From Vibrio ishigakensis (GTDB lineage Bacteria; Pseudomonadota; Gammaproteobacteria; Enterobacterales; Vibrionaceae), in NCBI RefSeq assembly GCF_024347675.1, contig NZ_AP024881.1, forward strand, positions 1,178,001-1,242,000: a stretch of 64,000 nt of DNA, given 5' to 3'. Within the stretch, counting starts at the first letter, position 1; each line of letters begins with the position of its first letter. Position numbers and translations under genes: made by a program. Below, piece after piece: positions 1 to 8,520 of this stretch. Below the pieces are notes generated by a model, which did not search any database, was not told the origin of the DNA, and worked only from the letters and a program-made list of their open reading frames with translations.

Positions 1-479
1 TTCGGCACTACGCCGCAACCCTTGCTAAAGCACCACTCGCCAAAGAAGTTGTTCGCTTCTCGGGCAAAACGCGAGGTACCCCAACCACTCTCGTTAGCGG
101 CTTGAATAAGCACGAGATTTTCAGGAATGGTATCTACGCGAGATAGGAGCTCTTTTAGCTCTTTTGGACCAAACTGTTTTGGCTCATAGCGATACTGTTT
201 TGCGATATCAGAAACATCATCAAGATCAGAGCCTGTAAGCTCATCACCTTTGAAGTCTTTAGCGATATCTAATAGTTCTTTGCGTTGCTCTGAAATAAGC
301 TGATTTTGATGCTCAACGTGTGGTCGAATATAGTCAAAGAAGGCTTCTTTTTTCTGGTTTACATCTGTGTAGCTATTGAAATCTGGGGTTTCTGTTTTGT
401 CTTGAACACCGCAACCGGCAAGAAGGGTTGCAAGACCTAAAGCGATGAATAATGGCTTTTTGTTGGTAATAGATTTCAC
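1..479 (-). CDS. Bax-like glucosaminidase-domain lipoprotein (3' end outside window)
   Basis: The N-terminal 159 residues are present; the rest lies off the left edge. Translation from GTG at 479 (GGAGAG ribosome site just upstream) gives a basic start, a hydrophobic stretch and a lipobox ending LLAGC, so a lipoprotein is predicted. After a charged helical linker comes the start of a glycoside-hydrolase-73-type domain with NESGWGTSRFA, whose Glu is the usual catalytic acid of Bax/FlgJ-type N-acetylglucosaminidases. Likely role: peptidoglycan hydrolysis or remodelling at the envelope. A TTG one codon upstream (482) is an alternative start. The family call is fairly secure; the precise function is not. 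Confidence 0.75.
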   Translation of the reverse strand, partial: MKSITNKKPLFIALGLATLLAGCGVQDKTETPDFNSYTDVNQKKEAFFDYIRPHVEHQNQLISEQRKELLDIAKDFKGDELTGSDLDDVSDIAKQYRYEPKQFGPKELKELLSRVDTIPENLVLIQAANESGWGTSRFAREANNFFGEWCFSKGCGVVP

Positions 480-637
480 CAAGCTCTCCGTTGTGGGAAT
501 TGAATTCAAATACATTCGCTCAGTTATTTGAATTACGAATATGCGTAAACTGGAATAGGGGACCAGTTTAATGTGAGAATGTCAGCTTGGGGTTAGCTGA
601 TTTTAAGTTTCCAGTTTCTAAATCTTGGAAATGGAAG

Positions 638-664
638 GCCCAGACAAATAGAGGGTATCTGGGC
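638..664 (-). terminator. Possible terminator hairpin downstream of yciN
   Basis: Seven-base arms GCCCAGA/TCTGGGC enclose a 13-base loop just after the yciN stop. The following run on the minus strand is not U-rich, so it is at best a weak terminator. Confidence 0.3.
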
Positions 665-672
665 GAGTCTGC

Positions 673-918
673 TTATTTGATAGTGAACTCTTTAGATAGC
701 ACGTGCGCGAGATACTTAAACATATTAAATACTGCAGTGGTGTTTGGGGTAGGCAGACCGTTAGCGTCTAGGAAGTATTCGCCTTTAAAGATCAGAACTT
801 CGTCTTTTTCTTCTACAGAAGTAGCACGCATGCCTTCTATATAGGCATCATGCTCTTGAATCAGGTTGTTGGCGATAAGTAATAGCTCAAATTCTGAGAT
901 AGGTTTTTTGTCGCTCAT
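673..918 (-). CDS. yciN: YciN family protein (DUF2498)
   Basis: An 81-residue soluble protein that closely matches E. coli YciN (83 aa): the pattern 'EHD..IEGM.AT', then GEYFLDANGLPTPNT, then AVFNMFKYLAHVLS is shared almost throughout. In E. coli yciN is also divergent from topA, and that arrangement is kept here (topA starts 271 bases away). The molecular function is unknown. No signal peptide or membrane segment is visible. The start at 918 matches the family length. Confidence 0.88.
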   Translation of the reverse strand: MSDKKPISEFELLLIANNLIQEHDAYIEGMRATSVEEKDEVLIFKGEYFLDANGLPTPNTTAVFNMFKYLAHVLSKEFTIK

Positions 919-962
919 AATTTATTCGATTCCTTTAGGGTGACGATTTTCGCTTAGTCTAT

Positions 963-981
963 ATCACACCTAGGGTGTGAT
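963..981. promoter_or_regulatory. 19-bp inverted repeat in the yciN/topA divergent promoter region
   Basis: The arms ATCACACC and GGTGTGAT are perfect inverted repeats around TAG. The repeat lies between the divergent yciN and topA starts, just upstream of a TTGACA (1005-1010) that could be a -35 element for topA. It has the look of a dimeric repressor site, but I do not recognise the regulator. Confidence 0.4.
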
Positions 982-1189
982 CCAACTCATAAACTCACGT
1001 CAAGTTGACATAAAAATATCGAATAGCATCCGTTTTTAATGGCAGATTAACTTGCCTAAATCCCACCCAATTAGAAACAAAACACTAAAAATGGGTTGAT
1101 TTTGGAAAAAACTCGCTCAATAGTAAAAAAAGATTTTTTGTAGAGCACGGCAATTGTCGTGCCTTTTAAATAGGACAAAACGTTCAGTT

Positions 1190-3817
1190 ATGGGTAAGTC
1201 TCTCGTAATCGTGGAGTCACCGGCCAAGGCAAAAACCATCAACAAATACCTTGGTAAAGACTTCATCGTAAAATCCAGTGTCGGTCACGTACGTGATTTG
1301 CCGACAGCTGGGCAGTCCAGTGGAGCAAAAGCCAAACCTGTATCCACAAAGGGACTGAGCGCCGAAGAAAAAGCGCGTATTAAAAAAGAAAAAGATCGCA
1401 AATCACTGATCAAGAAGATGGGTATCGACCCATATCATGGTTGGGAAGCGAACTATCAGATCCTGCCTGGTAAAGAGAAGGTGGTTTCTGAACTGCAAAA
1501 ATTGGCAAAGAACGCTGACCACGTTTATCTAGCAACCGATTTGGACCGCGAGGGAGAGGCTATCGCTTGGCACCTTCGTGAGATCATCGGTGGCGATGAA
1601 GAGCGATACAAACGTGTAGTGTTTAACGAAATTACCAAGAATGCTATCCAGCAGGCGTTTGAGAGCCCAGGCGAACTCAACATGGATGGTGTTAATGCTC
1701 AGCAAGCGCGTCGCTTTATGGACCGCGTGGTGGGCTTTATGGTGTCTCCACTTCTTTGGAAGAAGGTTGCCCGTGGTCTATCCGCAGGTCGTGTTCAGTC
1801 GGTAGCGGTTAAGCTAGTGGTTGAGCGTGAGCGTGAGATCAAGGCGTTCATTCCAGAAGAGTACTGGGATATTCATGCGGACACCGTAACTAAAGCGGCG
1901 TCTGATTTCCGTCTGATGGTTGCGCAGCGCGGTGGCGAAGCGTTTAAGCCTCAGAACGAAGCAGAAACCAAAGCAGCAATGTCGATTCTGGAAAAAGCAG
2001 AATACGAAGTGTGTAAGCGCGAAGACCGCCCAACTAAGAGCAAGCCGTCGGCACCTTATATCACTTCAACCCTGCAACAGGCGGCAAGTACGCGTCTGGG
2101 TTACGGTGTTAAGAAGACCATGATGCTAGCTCAGCGCCTGTATGAGGCAGGTTACATCACTTACATGCGTACTGACTCCACTAACCTAAGTAAAGAGGCT
2201 GTAGAGGCTGTACGTGGCTATATCGGCAGTGAGTTCGGTGATGCATATCTTCCAGCTAAACCTTTGGTGTACGGAAGCAAAGAGGGCGCGCAAGAGGCGC
2301 ACGAAGCTATCCGTCCATCTAGCGTTGATGTGAAGTCAGAAGACCTGAGCGGTGTTGATGCAGATGCACACAAGCTGTATGCGCTTATCTGGAATCAGTT
2401 TGTTGCCTGTCAGATGACGCCAGCACAATATGATTCAACCACCATCAGTGTTAAGGCTGACGAGTTCACCCTGAAAGCTAAGGGCCGTATCCTTAAGTTT
2501 GACGGTTGGACACGCGTTCAGCGTCCTATGGGTAAGAATGAAGATCAGATCCTGCCTGAGGTAAAACTTGGCGACAAGCTAGACCTTAAAGCCTTGGATC
2601 CAAAGCAGCACTTTACTAAGCCGCCAGCACGCTTTACCGAAGCTGCACTGGTTAAAGAGCTTGAGAAGCGTGGTATCGGTCGCCCTTCGACCTATGCGTC
2701 TATCATCTCTACTATCCAAGACCGTGGTTATGTGAAGGTTGATTCGCGTCGCTTCTACGCTGAGAAGATGGGTGAGATTGTATCTGATCGCCTAGATAAG
2801 AGCTTCGTAGACCTGATGAACTATGACTTCACCGCGCGTATGGAGCAAAAGCTTGACCAGATCGCTGAAGGTGATGCAGCTTGGACAAACGTTCTAGATA
2901 GCTTCTTCGAAGATTTCACAACCGATCTTGAGAAAGCAGAACTTGACGCCGATGATGGCGGTATGGAGCAAAACCATATCGTTCTGACCGATATTGAGTG
3001 TCCTACCTGTTCACGCCCTATGGGTATTCGCACCGCGTCAACTGGTGTATTCCTTGGCTGTTCTGGTTATGCACTGCCGCCGAAAGAGCGCTGTAAGACC
3101 ACCATCAACCTTGGTGACGAAGAGGGCATCATCAACGTTCTGGAAGAAGATCCAGAAACGGCAGCTCTGCGTGCTAAAAAGCGTTGTCCAGTGTGTGAAA
3201 CTGCGATGGATGCGTATCTTATCGATGATAAGCGTAAGCTCCACGTGTGTGGTAACAACCCGAACTGTGATGGTTATGTGGTTGAGCACGGTGAATACAA
3301 GGTGAAAGGCTATGACGGCCCAGTTGTTGAGTGTGACAAGTGTGGTTCAGACATGGTGCTTAAGAACGGTCGCTTTGGTAAGTATATGGACTGTACCAAT
3401 GAGGACTGTAAGAACACCCGTAAGATCCTGAAAAACGGTGAGGTAGCGCCGCCAAAAGAAGACCCAGTTCATTTCCCTGAATTGCCTTGTACCCAGTCGG
3501 ATGCATACTTTGTATTGCGTGACGGTGCATCTGGTTTGTTTATGGCAGCAAGCAACTTCCCTAAATCACGTGAAACGCGTGCACCACTGGTAGAAGAGCT
3601 AGCTCGATTTAAAGAGCGTATCTCGCCTAAGTTCCATTACTTGGCAGATGCTCCGACCCACGACCCTGATGGTCGCCCAGCTGTGGTTCGCTTTAGCCGT
3701 AAGAGCAAAGAGAACTATATCCGCAGTGAGATTGACGGCAAGCCTTCTGGTTGGACAGGTCTGTTTATTGATGGAAAATGGGAAATCACCGATAAGCGTA
3801 AAAAGCCAAAGGCTTAA
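1190..3817 (+). CDS. topA: DNA topoisomerase I (type IA)
   Basis: An 875-residue protein (E. coli TopA is 865) that relaxes negative supercoils by nicking one strand through a tyrosyl-DNA intermediate. The N-terminal Toprim domain starts [16 protein letters not shown] and carries the acidic DLDREGEA motif. The catalytic Tyr is about residue 325, in [11 protein letters not shown]. The C-terminal third holds three four-Cys zinc ribbons (starting near CPTCSRP, CPVCET and CDKCGS). The start was placed at ATG 1190 because it matches the family N-terminus; an in-frame TTG at 1154 would add 12 unrelated residues. The gene is monocistronic with its own terminator. Confidence 0.97.
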   Translation: MGKSLVIVESPAKAKTINKYLGKDFIVKSSVGHVRDLPTAGQSSGAKAKPVSTKGLSAEEKARIKKEKDRKSLIKKMGIDPYHGWEANYQILPGKEKVVSELQKLAKNADHVYLATDLDREGEAIAWHLREIIGGDEERYKRVVFNEITKNAIQQAFESPGELNMDGVNAQQARRFMDRVVGFMVSPLLWKKVARGLSAGRVQSVAVKLVVEREREIKAFIPEEYWDIHADTVTKAASDFRLMVAQRGGEAFKPQNEAETKAAMSILEKAEYEVCKREDRPTKSKPSAPYITSTLQQAASTRLGYGVKKTMMLAQRLYEAGYITYMRTDSTNLSKEAVEAVRGYIGSEFGDAYLPAKPLVYGSKEGAQEAHEAIRPSSVDVKSEDLSGVDADAHKLYALIWNQFVACQMTPAQYDSTTISVKADEFTLKAKGRILKFDGWTRVQRPMGKNEDQILPEVKLGDKLDLKALDPKQHFTKPPARFTEAALVKELEKRGIGRPSTYASIISTIQDRGYVKVDSRRFYAEKMGEIVSDRLDKSFVDLMNYDFTARMEQKLDQIAEGDAAWTNVLDSFFEDFTTDLEKAELDADDGGMEQNHIVLTDIECPTCSRPMGIRTASTGVFLGCSGYALPPKERCKTTINLGDEEGIINVLEEDPETAALRAKKRCPVCETAMDAYLIDDKRKLHVCGNNPNCDGYVVEHGEYKVKGYDGPVVECDKCGSDMVLKNGRFGKYMDCTNEDCKNTRKILKNGEVAPPKEDPVHFPELPCTQSDAYFVLRDGASGLFMAASNFPKSRETRAPLVEELARFKERISPKFHYLADAPTHDPDGRPAVVRFSRKSKENYIRSEIDGKPSGWTGLFIDGKWEITDKRKKPKA

Positions 3818-3840
3818 TCAATACGCTAGCTAAATATATA

Positions 3841-3866
3841 AACCGCGGCCTAGGCTGCGGTTTTTG
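3841..3866 (+). terminator. Rho-independent terminator of topA
   Basis: GC-rich hairpin (AACCGC...GCGGTT arms) followed by TTTTTG, 24 bases after the topA stop. Confidence 0.85.
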
Positions 3867-3992
3867 TTTATTTACTGTGCAGTTAAGTAACAAGGTGTTA
3901 GAGCCAACCGTTTGCGTAAGGTCACTGTGTTGCTCATACAAAACTCTGAGTCTAAGATTAGGGGATCTTCTAATCTCAACCTTATTATCTGC

Positions 3993-5294
3993 ATGAAATT
4001 TCCCGGCCAACGTAAATCTAAACACTATTTTCCGGTTAACAGCCGAGACCCTTTGGTTTCTAAATCTCATCCAAGTGCATCGAAGCAAACTCATGTGGTC
4101 GGGATTGACCAAACCTTGGTTGATATTGAAGCTAAGGTCAGCGACGAATTTATTGCCAAGTTTAATCTGAGTAAAGGTCACTCTTTGGTAATCGATGATG
4201 AGACCGCTGAGACTTTATACAATGAACTAAAAGACCAACAGCTTATTTCTAACGAATATGCCGGTGGCACTATAGGTAACACCTTACATAACTACTCGGT
4301 ATTGGCTGACGATAAATCTATTCTATTAGGTGTAATGAGTGCTGATATTAAGATCGGTAGTTACGGCTTCCGTTATTTATGTAATACCTCTAGCCGTATG
4401 GATCTTAATCACCTGCAAGGTGTAGATGGCGCTATTGGGCGCTGCTTTACCCTTATCTCAGAAGATGGTGAGCGTACTTTCGCAATCAGTGAAGGTCAGA
4501 TGAACCAATTACGCGCTGATAGCGTACCTGAATCTGTATTTAAAGATGCCGCTGCCTTGGTATTAACCTCTTATTTGCTTCGTTGTAAAGAAGACGAGCC
4601 AATGCCCGAAGCAACCATGAGAGCAATAGAGTATGCAAAAAAGTATGATGTTCCTGTGGTATTAACCCTAGGCACTAAGTTCGTAATTCAAGATGATCCA
4701 GAGTTCTGGCAGAAGTTTATTTCTGAGCATATCTCTGTGATTGCAATGAACGAAGATGAAGCCGAAGCATTGACGGGTTTTTCAGATCCTTTGTTGGCCG
4801 CTGATAAAGCGCTAGATTGGGCTGACCTAGTATTATGCACCTCAGGTCCAGTAGGCCTATTCATGGCGGGTTATACCGAAGAAAGCGCGAAGCGTGAAAC
4901 CTCACTGCCACTTCTTCCTGGTGAGATTGCCGAATTTAACCGTTATGAATTCAGTCGCCCTGCAATTAAGGCGAAGTGTGAAAACCCAATCAAGGTTTAT
5001 TCTCATATTGCCCCTTATATGGGTGGCCCTGAGAAAATTAAGAATACTAATGGGGCAGGGGATGCTGCGCTTTCTGCACTGCTACATGATCTGTCGGCAA
5101 ATAGATTCCATAAAACGAATGTGCCGAATTCAAGCAAACACAATCATGAGTTTTTGACTTATTCATCATTCTCTCAAGTGTGTAAATATGCCAACCGTGC
5201 AAGTTTTGAGGTGTTGGTTCAACACTCTCCGCGATTGTCTAAAGGCCTACCTGAACGAGAAGATAGCCTAGAAGAGGCATACTGGGAGCGTTAA
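3993..5294 (+). CDS. gsk: Inosine-guanosine kinase
   Basis: PfkB-family nucleoside kinase that phosphorylates guanosine and inosine to GMP and IMP in purine salvage. The 434 residues match E. coli Gsk in length and nearly throughout, beginning MKFPGQRKSKHYFPVN and including VVGIDQTLVDIEAKV, GGTIGNTLHNYS and the catalytic NTNGAGDAAL loop, where the Asp is the general base. The ATG at 3993 was chosen because it reproduces the family start; the frame is open another 27 codons upstream. It is followed by a terminator shared with the convergent hns, an order I associate with Vibrio. Confidence 0.95.
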   Translation: MKFPGQRKSKHYFPVNSRDPLVSKSHPSASKQTHVVGIDQTLVDIEAKVSDEFIAKFNLSKGHSLVIDDETAETLYNELKDQQLISNEYAGGTIGNTLHNYSVLADDKSILLGVMSADIKIGSYGFRYLCNTSSRMDLNHLQGVDGAIGRCFTLISEDGERTFAISEGQMNQLRADSVPESVFKDAAALVLTSYLLRCKEDEPMPEATMRAIEYAKKYDVPVVLTLGTKFVIQDDPEFWQKFISEHISVIAMNEDEAEALTGFSDPLLAADKALDWADLVLCTSGPVGLFMAGYTEESAKRETSLPLLPGEIAEFNRYEFSRPAIKAKCENPIKVYSHIAPYMGGPEKIKNTNGAGDAALSALLHDLSANRFHKTNVPNSSKHNHEFLTYSSFSQVCKYANRASFEVLVQHSPRLSKGLPEREDSLEEAYWER

Positions 5295-5317
5295 TTCTCC
5301 CTTTATATGACAGGTAT

Positions 5318-5346
5318 AAAAAAAGCTCCCTTTGGGAGCTTTTCTA
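5318..5346. terminator. Bidirectional terminator between gsk and hns
   Basis: The hairpin AAAGCTCCC/GGGAGCTTT has an A-run on its left and a T-run on its right. It can therefore stop transcription from both convergent genes. Confidence 0.85.
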
Positions 5347-5361
5347 TTTCTAGCGTTCTAA

Positions 5362-5778
5362 TTAGATTAGGAAATCATCTAATTGAGAACCAGCGTCAAG
5401 TTGCTTCTGGATTGCAGAAGGAGTACGACCTTGACCTGTCCAAGTTTTCTCTTCGCCTTGCTCGTTAGTATATTTGTATTTAGCTGGGCGAGGTGCACGC
5501 TTTTGTTTTGGTTTATTTGACTTAGTTGTACCTTCGCCAGCAAGAGCTGCAATTAGGTCTTCTACATCAATACCTTGCTCGCGAATTTGCGCTGCGTATT
5601 CAGCAAGCTTCGCTTCTTTTTCTTCACGAGCTGCACGTTCTTCAGCTTCTGCTTCACGACGTTCTTCAACAACAATAGTTAGTTTATCTAGAGCTTCTTC
5701 TAGTTGCTCTAGAGTTAGCTCACGTCCAAATGCACGTAGGCTGCGAATATTAAGAAGAGTTTTTGTTAATTCAGACAT
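5362..5778 (-). CDS. hns: H-NS family nucleoid-associated protein (VicH-type)
   Basis: A 138-residue global silencer of AT-rich DNA. The N-terminal half is a charged coiled-coil oligomerisation domain (LTLEQLEEALDKLTIVVEERRE onwards), followed by a basic linker with KQKRAPRPAKYKY. The C-terminal DNA-binding domain has TWTGQGRTP, containing the QGR hook that enters the AT minor groove. The ATG at 5778 was chosen because MSELTKTLLNIRSLRAF is the standard H-NS start; the longer reading frame upstream is AT-rich leader. It is convergent with gsk. The downstream order hns, riboswitch transporter, his operon matches Vibrio genomes. Confidence 0.95.
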   Translation of the reverse strand: MSELTKTLLNIRSLRAFGRELTLEQLEEALDKLTIVVEERREAEAEERAAREEKEAKLAEYAAQIREQGIDVEDLIAALAGEGTTKSNKPKQKRAPRPAKYKYTNEQGEEKTWTGQGRTPSAIQKQLDAGSQLDDFLI

Positions 5779-6184
5779 TTTAAATTCCCGTAATTCTAAT
5801 TCGTCATAGATATGAGCGCAGTATAAGGCACAGGGGTGCCAAAAGATACAGGTAATTATATAAGAAGAATTGCAGATGGGTAAATATATTTTATGAAAAT
5901 GTAACGTCAAATATTTTGAACTTTTTCGAATGCCATTTTTTATTAAAGTTTCCACTAATAGAATTGATAAATGCCATCTCGTATAACCATGATTAAATGC
6001 TTTTGACGCTATCGATTTATTTTTGAGGTAGTGGACTGATCATTTTTGTTTAATTCGTTCATTCGTACTGTAACAAAGAGTGAGATTTGTGTTGAAGGCT
6101 GTAAAAGAATATTTGCTCTAAAAACGGCGAGTAAAGGTAATGTGTTAGGTTTTGTACGCTTGTTGAATCAACAGTGAATTTTTA
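5779..6184. other. AT-rich hns upstream region, no gene seen
   Basis: About 400 bases separating hns from the riboswitch transcript. It is AT-rich with several A/T tracts, fitting hns promoter and autoregulatory DNA. I found no convincing ORF with a ribosome site on either strand and no clear small RNA. Confidence 0.5.
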
Positions 6185-6212
6185 TTGCATTTCGCTATGC
6201 GATCAGTAGAAT
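6185..6212 (+). promoter_or_regulatory. Putative sigma-70 promoter of the lysine riboswitch transcript
   Basis: TTGCAT (6185-6190) and TAGAAT (6207-6212) are separated by 16 bases. This would start the RNA near 6219, just before the aptamer. Confidence 0.5.
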
Positions 6213-6267
6213 GCACCGCACCTAGATCATCTAGCGGCATAAAATAGCATTTTTCATGCCCTGGTGA

Positions 6268-6441
6268 GGTAGAGGCGCGATAAGCAAGAGTAACTGACGA
6301 AAGGGTGATTCCGTTTGATTGTCAGCCAAAGGGCTTAATCGCCGAAGTGAGAGAAGAGTATCGAACTCTCTTGCTGGGGTTGTTTCCGAAAGGGACAACA
6401 CTGCCATAGTCTATTGTGTTGTTAAACTATGGAGCGCTACT
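6268..6441 (+). promoter_or_regulatory. Lysine riboswitch (L box) aptamer
   Basis: The region carries the conserved L-box segments in order. These are GGTAGAGGCGCG at the 5' side of P1, AAGGGTGATTCCGTT, GCCGAAGTGAGAG, TTGCTGGGGTTG, an ACACTGCCATAGTC core, and the closing GGAGCGCTAC. The outer P1 pairs GTAG (6269-6272) with CTAC (6437-6440). Known L boxes control lysine synthesis or transport genes and repress when lysine binds. The gene downstream is an NhaC-superfamily transporter, so lysine-controlled uptake is the natural reading. Confidence 0.9.
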
Positions 6442-6535
6442 GTGGGGTAATCGAATGCCAATTCGATTGCTTGTTCAACATCAAGTCGAATATTTTCTAC
6501 AGTAGATCTCTTACCAAATTGGTTATAAGAAGATC
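6437..6535 (+). promoter_or_regulatory. Riboswitch expression platform, probably translational
   Basis: CTACTGT at 6437-6443, the 3' strand of P1, is exactly complementary to ACAGTAG at 6499-6505. Immediately after that, GATCTCTTA (6505-6513) can pair with TAAGAAGATC (6526-6535), which holds the ribosome site and abuts the ATG at 6536. When lysine forms P1, the ribosome site would be sequestered; without lysine, the 6437/6499 pairing would compete with it. There is no U-tract, so attenuation by termination looks unlikely. This is inference from complementarity only. Confidence 0.55.
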
Positions 6536-8125
6536 ATGAATTTAATGGATTTTGCTTCCTCTCCCATTTCGTTGTTGCCACCTATTTTGGCATTGGGACT
6601 AGCAATTATTACTCGTCGAGTACTACTTTCTCTTGGTGCTGGTATTGTCGTTGGCGGTTTCCTTTTGGCTGATTACTCCGTTTCTGGAGCAGCTAGTTAC
6701 ATTTTTGACACCGTGTTCGGCGTATTCATCGAAGAAGGGAGTATCAACTCTTGGAACATGAGCATCGTTGCCTTCCTACTTTTGCTAGGCATGATGACGG
6801 CGCTACTTACCCTTTCTGGCGGCACTCGTGCATTCGCTGAATGGGCTCAATCTCGCGTTAAGAGCAAGCGTGGCTCTAAACTACTGGCGGCATTTTTAGG
6901 TGTATTTATCTTTATTGATGATTACTTTAATAGCCTTGCTGTGGGTTCAATCTCACGCCCAGTAACGGATCGTTTCCACGTATCTCGTGCAAAACTTGCC
7001 TATATCCTTGATTCAACGGCAGCACCTATGTGTGTACTTATGCCGGCATCAAGCTGGGGTGCGTACATCATGACCATCGTTGGTGGCATCCTAGTGACTC
7101 ACGGCATGACCGATTACTCAGCACTGGGCGCGTACGTTCGTCTTATTCCTATGAACTTCTACGCCGTATTCGCGCTGCTGATGGTATTCGTTGTGGCTTG
7201 GTTCCGTATCGACATCGGTGCAATGCGTCGTCATGAAATCGAAGCGTCTAAGGGCCGTGGATTTGACGGAGACGAAAAGGTTTCTGCTGAAGATCATGAA
7301 GAGCTAGATATTACTGAAAGCACTAAAGGCAAAGTATCTGATCTGGTTCTACCTATCGTGCTGCTTATCGGTGCAACTGTTGCCGCTATGATGTACACCG
7401 GTGGTCAAACTCTGGCTGCTGACGGCCTTGAGTTCTCTGTTCTGGGTGCGTTCGAGAATACCGATGTAGGTACCTCTCTTGTTTACGGTGGTATCGTAGG
7501 TCTGCTTGTTGCGCTAGGTACTGTACTTAAGCAGCGTATCCCAACTATCGAAGTGACTCGCACGCTTTGGATTGGTGCTCGCTCTATGTTTGGTGCGATC
7601 CTTATCCTTATCTTTGCTTGGACTATCGGTGGCGTTATCGGTGATATGAAGACAGGTTCTTACCTATCTACTCTTGCTCAAGGCAATATTGATACCGCTT
7701 GGCTTCCAGTGATTCTGTTCTTACTTGCGGGTGTAATGGCGTTCTCAACTGGTACCTCATGGGGCACGTTCGGTATCATGCTACCTATCGCAGGTGACAT
7801 GGCAGCCGCAACAGACCTAGCGCTGATGCTTCCGATGCTTGGTGCGGTACTAGCAGGTTCAGTATTTGGTGACCACTGCTCTCCAATCTCGGATACTACA
7901 ATTCTGTCGTCGACAGGTGCTCGTTGTAACCACATCGACCACGTACAGACTCAGCTTCCATATGCGTTGTCTGTAGCTGCAGTATCGTGTGTTGGCTTTA
8001 TTACTCTAGGTCTGACTACTTCAGTGGCAGTATCGTTTGCAGCAGCGTCGGTAGCCTTTGTGGTAATGTGCTTTATTCTTTCGGCGCTTTCTCGCTCTAA
8101 GATGGCCGCGTGTCAAAAAGCATAA
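6536..8125 (+). CDS. NhaC-family Na+/H+ antiporter-like transporter, probable lysine transporter
   Basis: A 529-residue inner-membrane protein with about 11-12 hydrophobic helices and a hydrophilic loop near residues 235-265. NhaC-superfamily features include the DDYFNSL motif in an early helix and FGDHCSPISDTTILSSTGA in the C-terminal half. It lies directly behind a lysine riboswitch. As I recall, comparative genomics of L boxes assigned such riboswitch-linked NhaC proteins as candidate lysine transporters (name LysW), which fits better than pH homeostasis. The start is the ATG that ends the sequestering hairpin. A terminator follows and the gene is monocistronic. Confidence 0.85.
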   Translation: MNLMDFASSPISLLPPILALGLAIITRRVLLSLGAGIVVGGFLLADYSVSGAASYIFDTVFGVFIEEGSINSWNMSIVAFLLLLGMMTALLTLSGGTRAFAEWAQSRVKSKRGSKLLAAFLGVFIFIDDYFNSLAVGSISRPVTDRFHVSRAKLAYILDSTAAPMCVLMPASSWGAYIMTIVGGILVTHGMTDYSALGAYVRLIPMNFYAVFALLMVFVVAWFRIDIGAMRRHEIEASKGRGFDGDEKVSAEDHEELDITESTKGKVSDLVLPIVLLIGATVAAMMYTGGQTLAADGLEFSVLGAFENTDVGTSLVYGGIVGLLVALGTVLKQRIPTIEVTRTLWIGARSMFGAILILIFAWTIGGVIGDMKTGSYLSTLAQGNIDTAWLPVILFLLAGVMAFSTGTSWGTFGIMLPIAGDMAAATDLALMLPMLGAVLAGSVFGDHCSPISDTTILSSTGARCNHIDHVQTQLPYALSVAAVSCVGFITLGLTTSVAVSFAAASVAFVVMCFILSALSRSKMAACQKA

Positions 8126-8142
8126 TTAAGATTTTGTAAATG

Positions 8143-8169
8143 AAAAAGGAAGCCTAGCTTCCTTTTTTT
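8143..8169 (+). terminator. Terminator of the NhaC-family gene
   Basis: AAGGAAGC/GCTTCCTT hairpin followed by a T-run. Confidence 0.85.
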
Positions 8170-8259
8170 ATACCAGTTATCAATAGGTATACGACTTATT
8201 CACACGCTACTTATGTGCAACAAAATTAATGGATTCGATAATTTTTCATGATTAAACGG

Positions 8260-8288
8260 TTGCAAAGTTTAGTGGCCTTAGTTAGTGT
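8260..8288 (+). promoter_or_regulatory. Putative his operon promoter
   Basis: TTGCAA (8260-8265) and TAGTGT (8283-8288), spaced 17 bases, lie about 33 bases before the leader peptide start. Confidence 0.45.
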
Positions 8289-8320
8289 GGGGGTAAGCAA
8301 TAATTTTGAGAAAACCACGT

Positions 8321-8371
8321 ATGCGCACTGCAGGTATGAACCTACATCATCACCACCATCACCCAGTTTAG
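8321..8371 (+). CDS. hisL: his operon leader peptide
   Basis: A 16-codon ORF encoding MRTAGMNLHHHHHHPV. Six consecutive His codons followed by Pro mirror the E. coli leader, which has seven. Ribosome stalling at the His codons when charged tRNA-His is scarce would favour the antiterminator fold. It is followed by the hairpin series 8395-8474 and then hisG. An internal ATG (8336) could give an 11-residue version. Confidence 0.92.
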   Translation: MRTAGMNLHHHHHHPV

Positions 8372-8394
8372 TCTTTCGGGCGAGGTACGCGTAT

Positions 8395-8413
8395 CCGGGA
8401 GACGAGCTCCCGG
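8395..8413 (+). promoter_or_regulatory. his attenuator internal hairpin
   Basis: CCGGGAG (8395-8401) and CTCCCGG (8407-8413) form a strong stem between the leader peptide and the terminator. It is the likely middle element of the pause/antitermination series. Confidence 0.6.
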
Positions 8414-8440
8414 CGGTTAAATCAGAGATACAAAAGATTT

Positions 8441-8474
8441 AAACCCTTGGGAGCCCAGCCCCAAGGGTTTTTTC
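8441..8474 (+). terminator. his attenuator terminator
   Basis: The stem AAACCCTTGG...CCAAGGGTTT is followed by a T-run, 46 bases before the hisG ATG. This is the classic transcription attenuator position. Confidence 0.88.
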
Positions 8475-8520
8475 GTTTTAACTTTAAATAAATTATTCAC
8501 CTCTGACAGGGAATTCACAA

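Noticed and set aside
5474..5809. Plus-strand open frame opposite hns
   Set aside because: It is an antisense shadow of the hns coding region, Ser/Arg-rich by frame, with no ribosome site.
8338..8371. His-codon run as a vector-derived His tag
   Set aside because: It is the native his leader: it is followed by an attenuator and hisG, and His codons are mixed CAT/CAC.
8248..8442. 64-codon frame across the his leader region
   Set aside because: It crosses the promoter and attenuator and is out of frame with the His-codon leader; no ribosome site.
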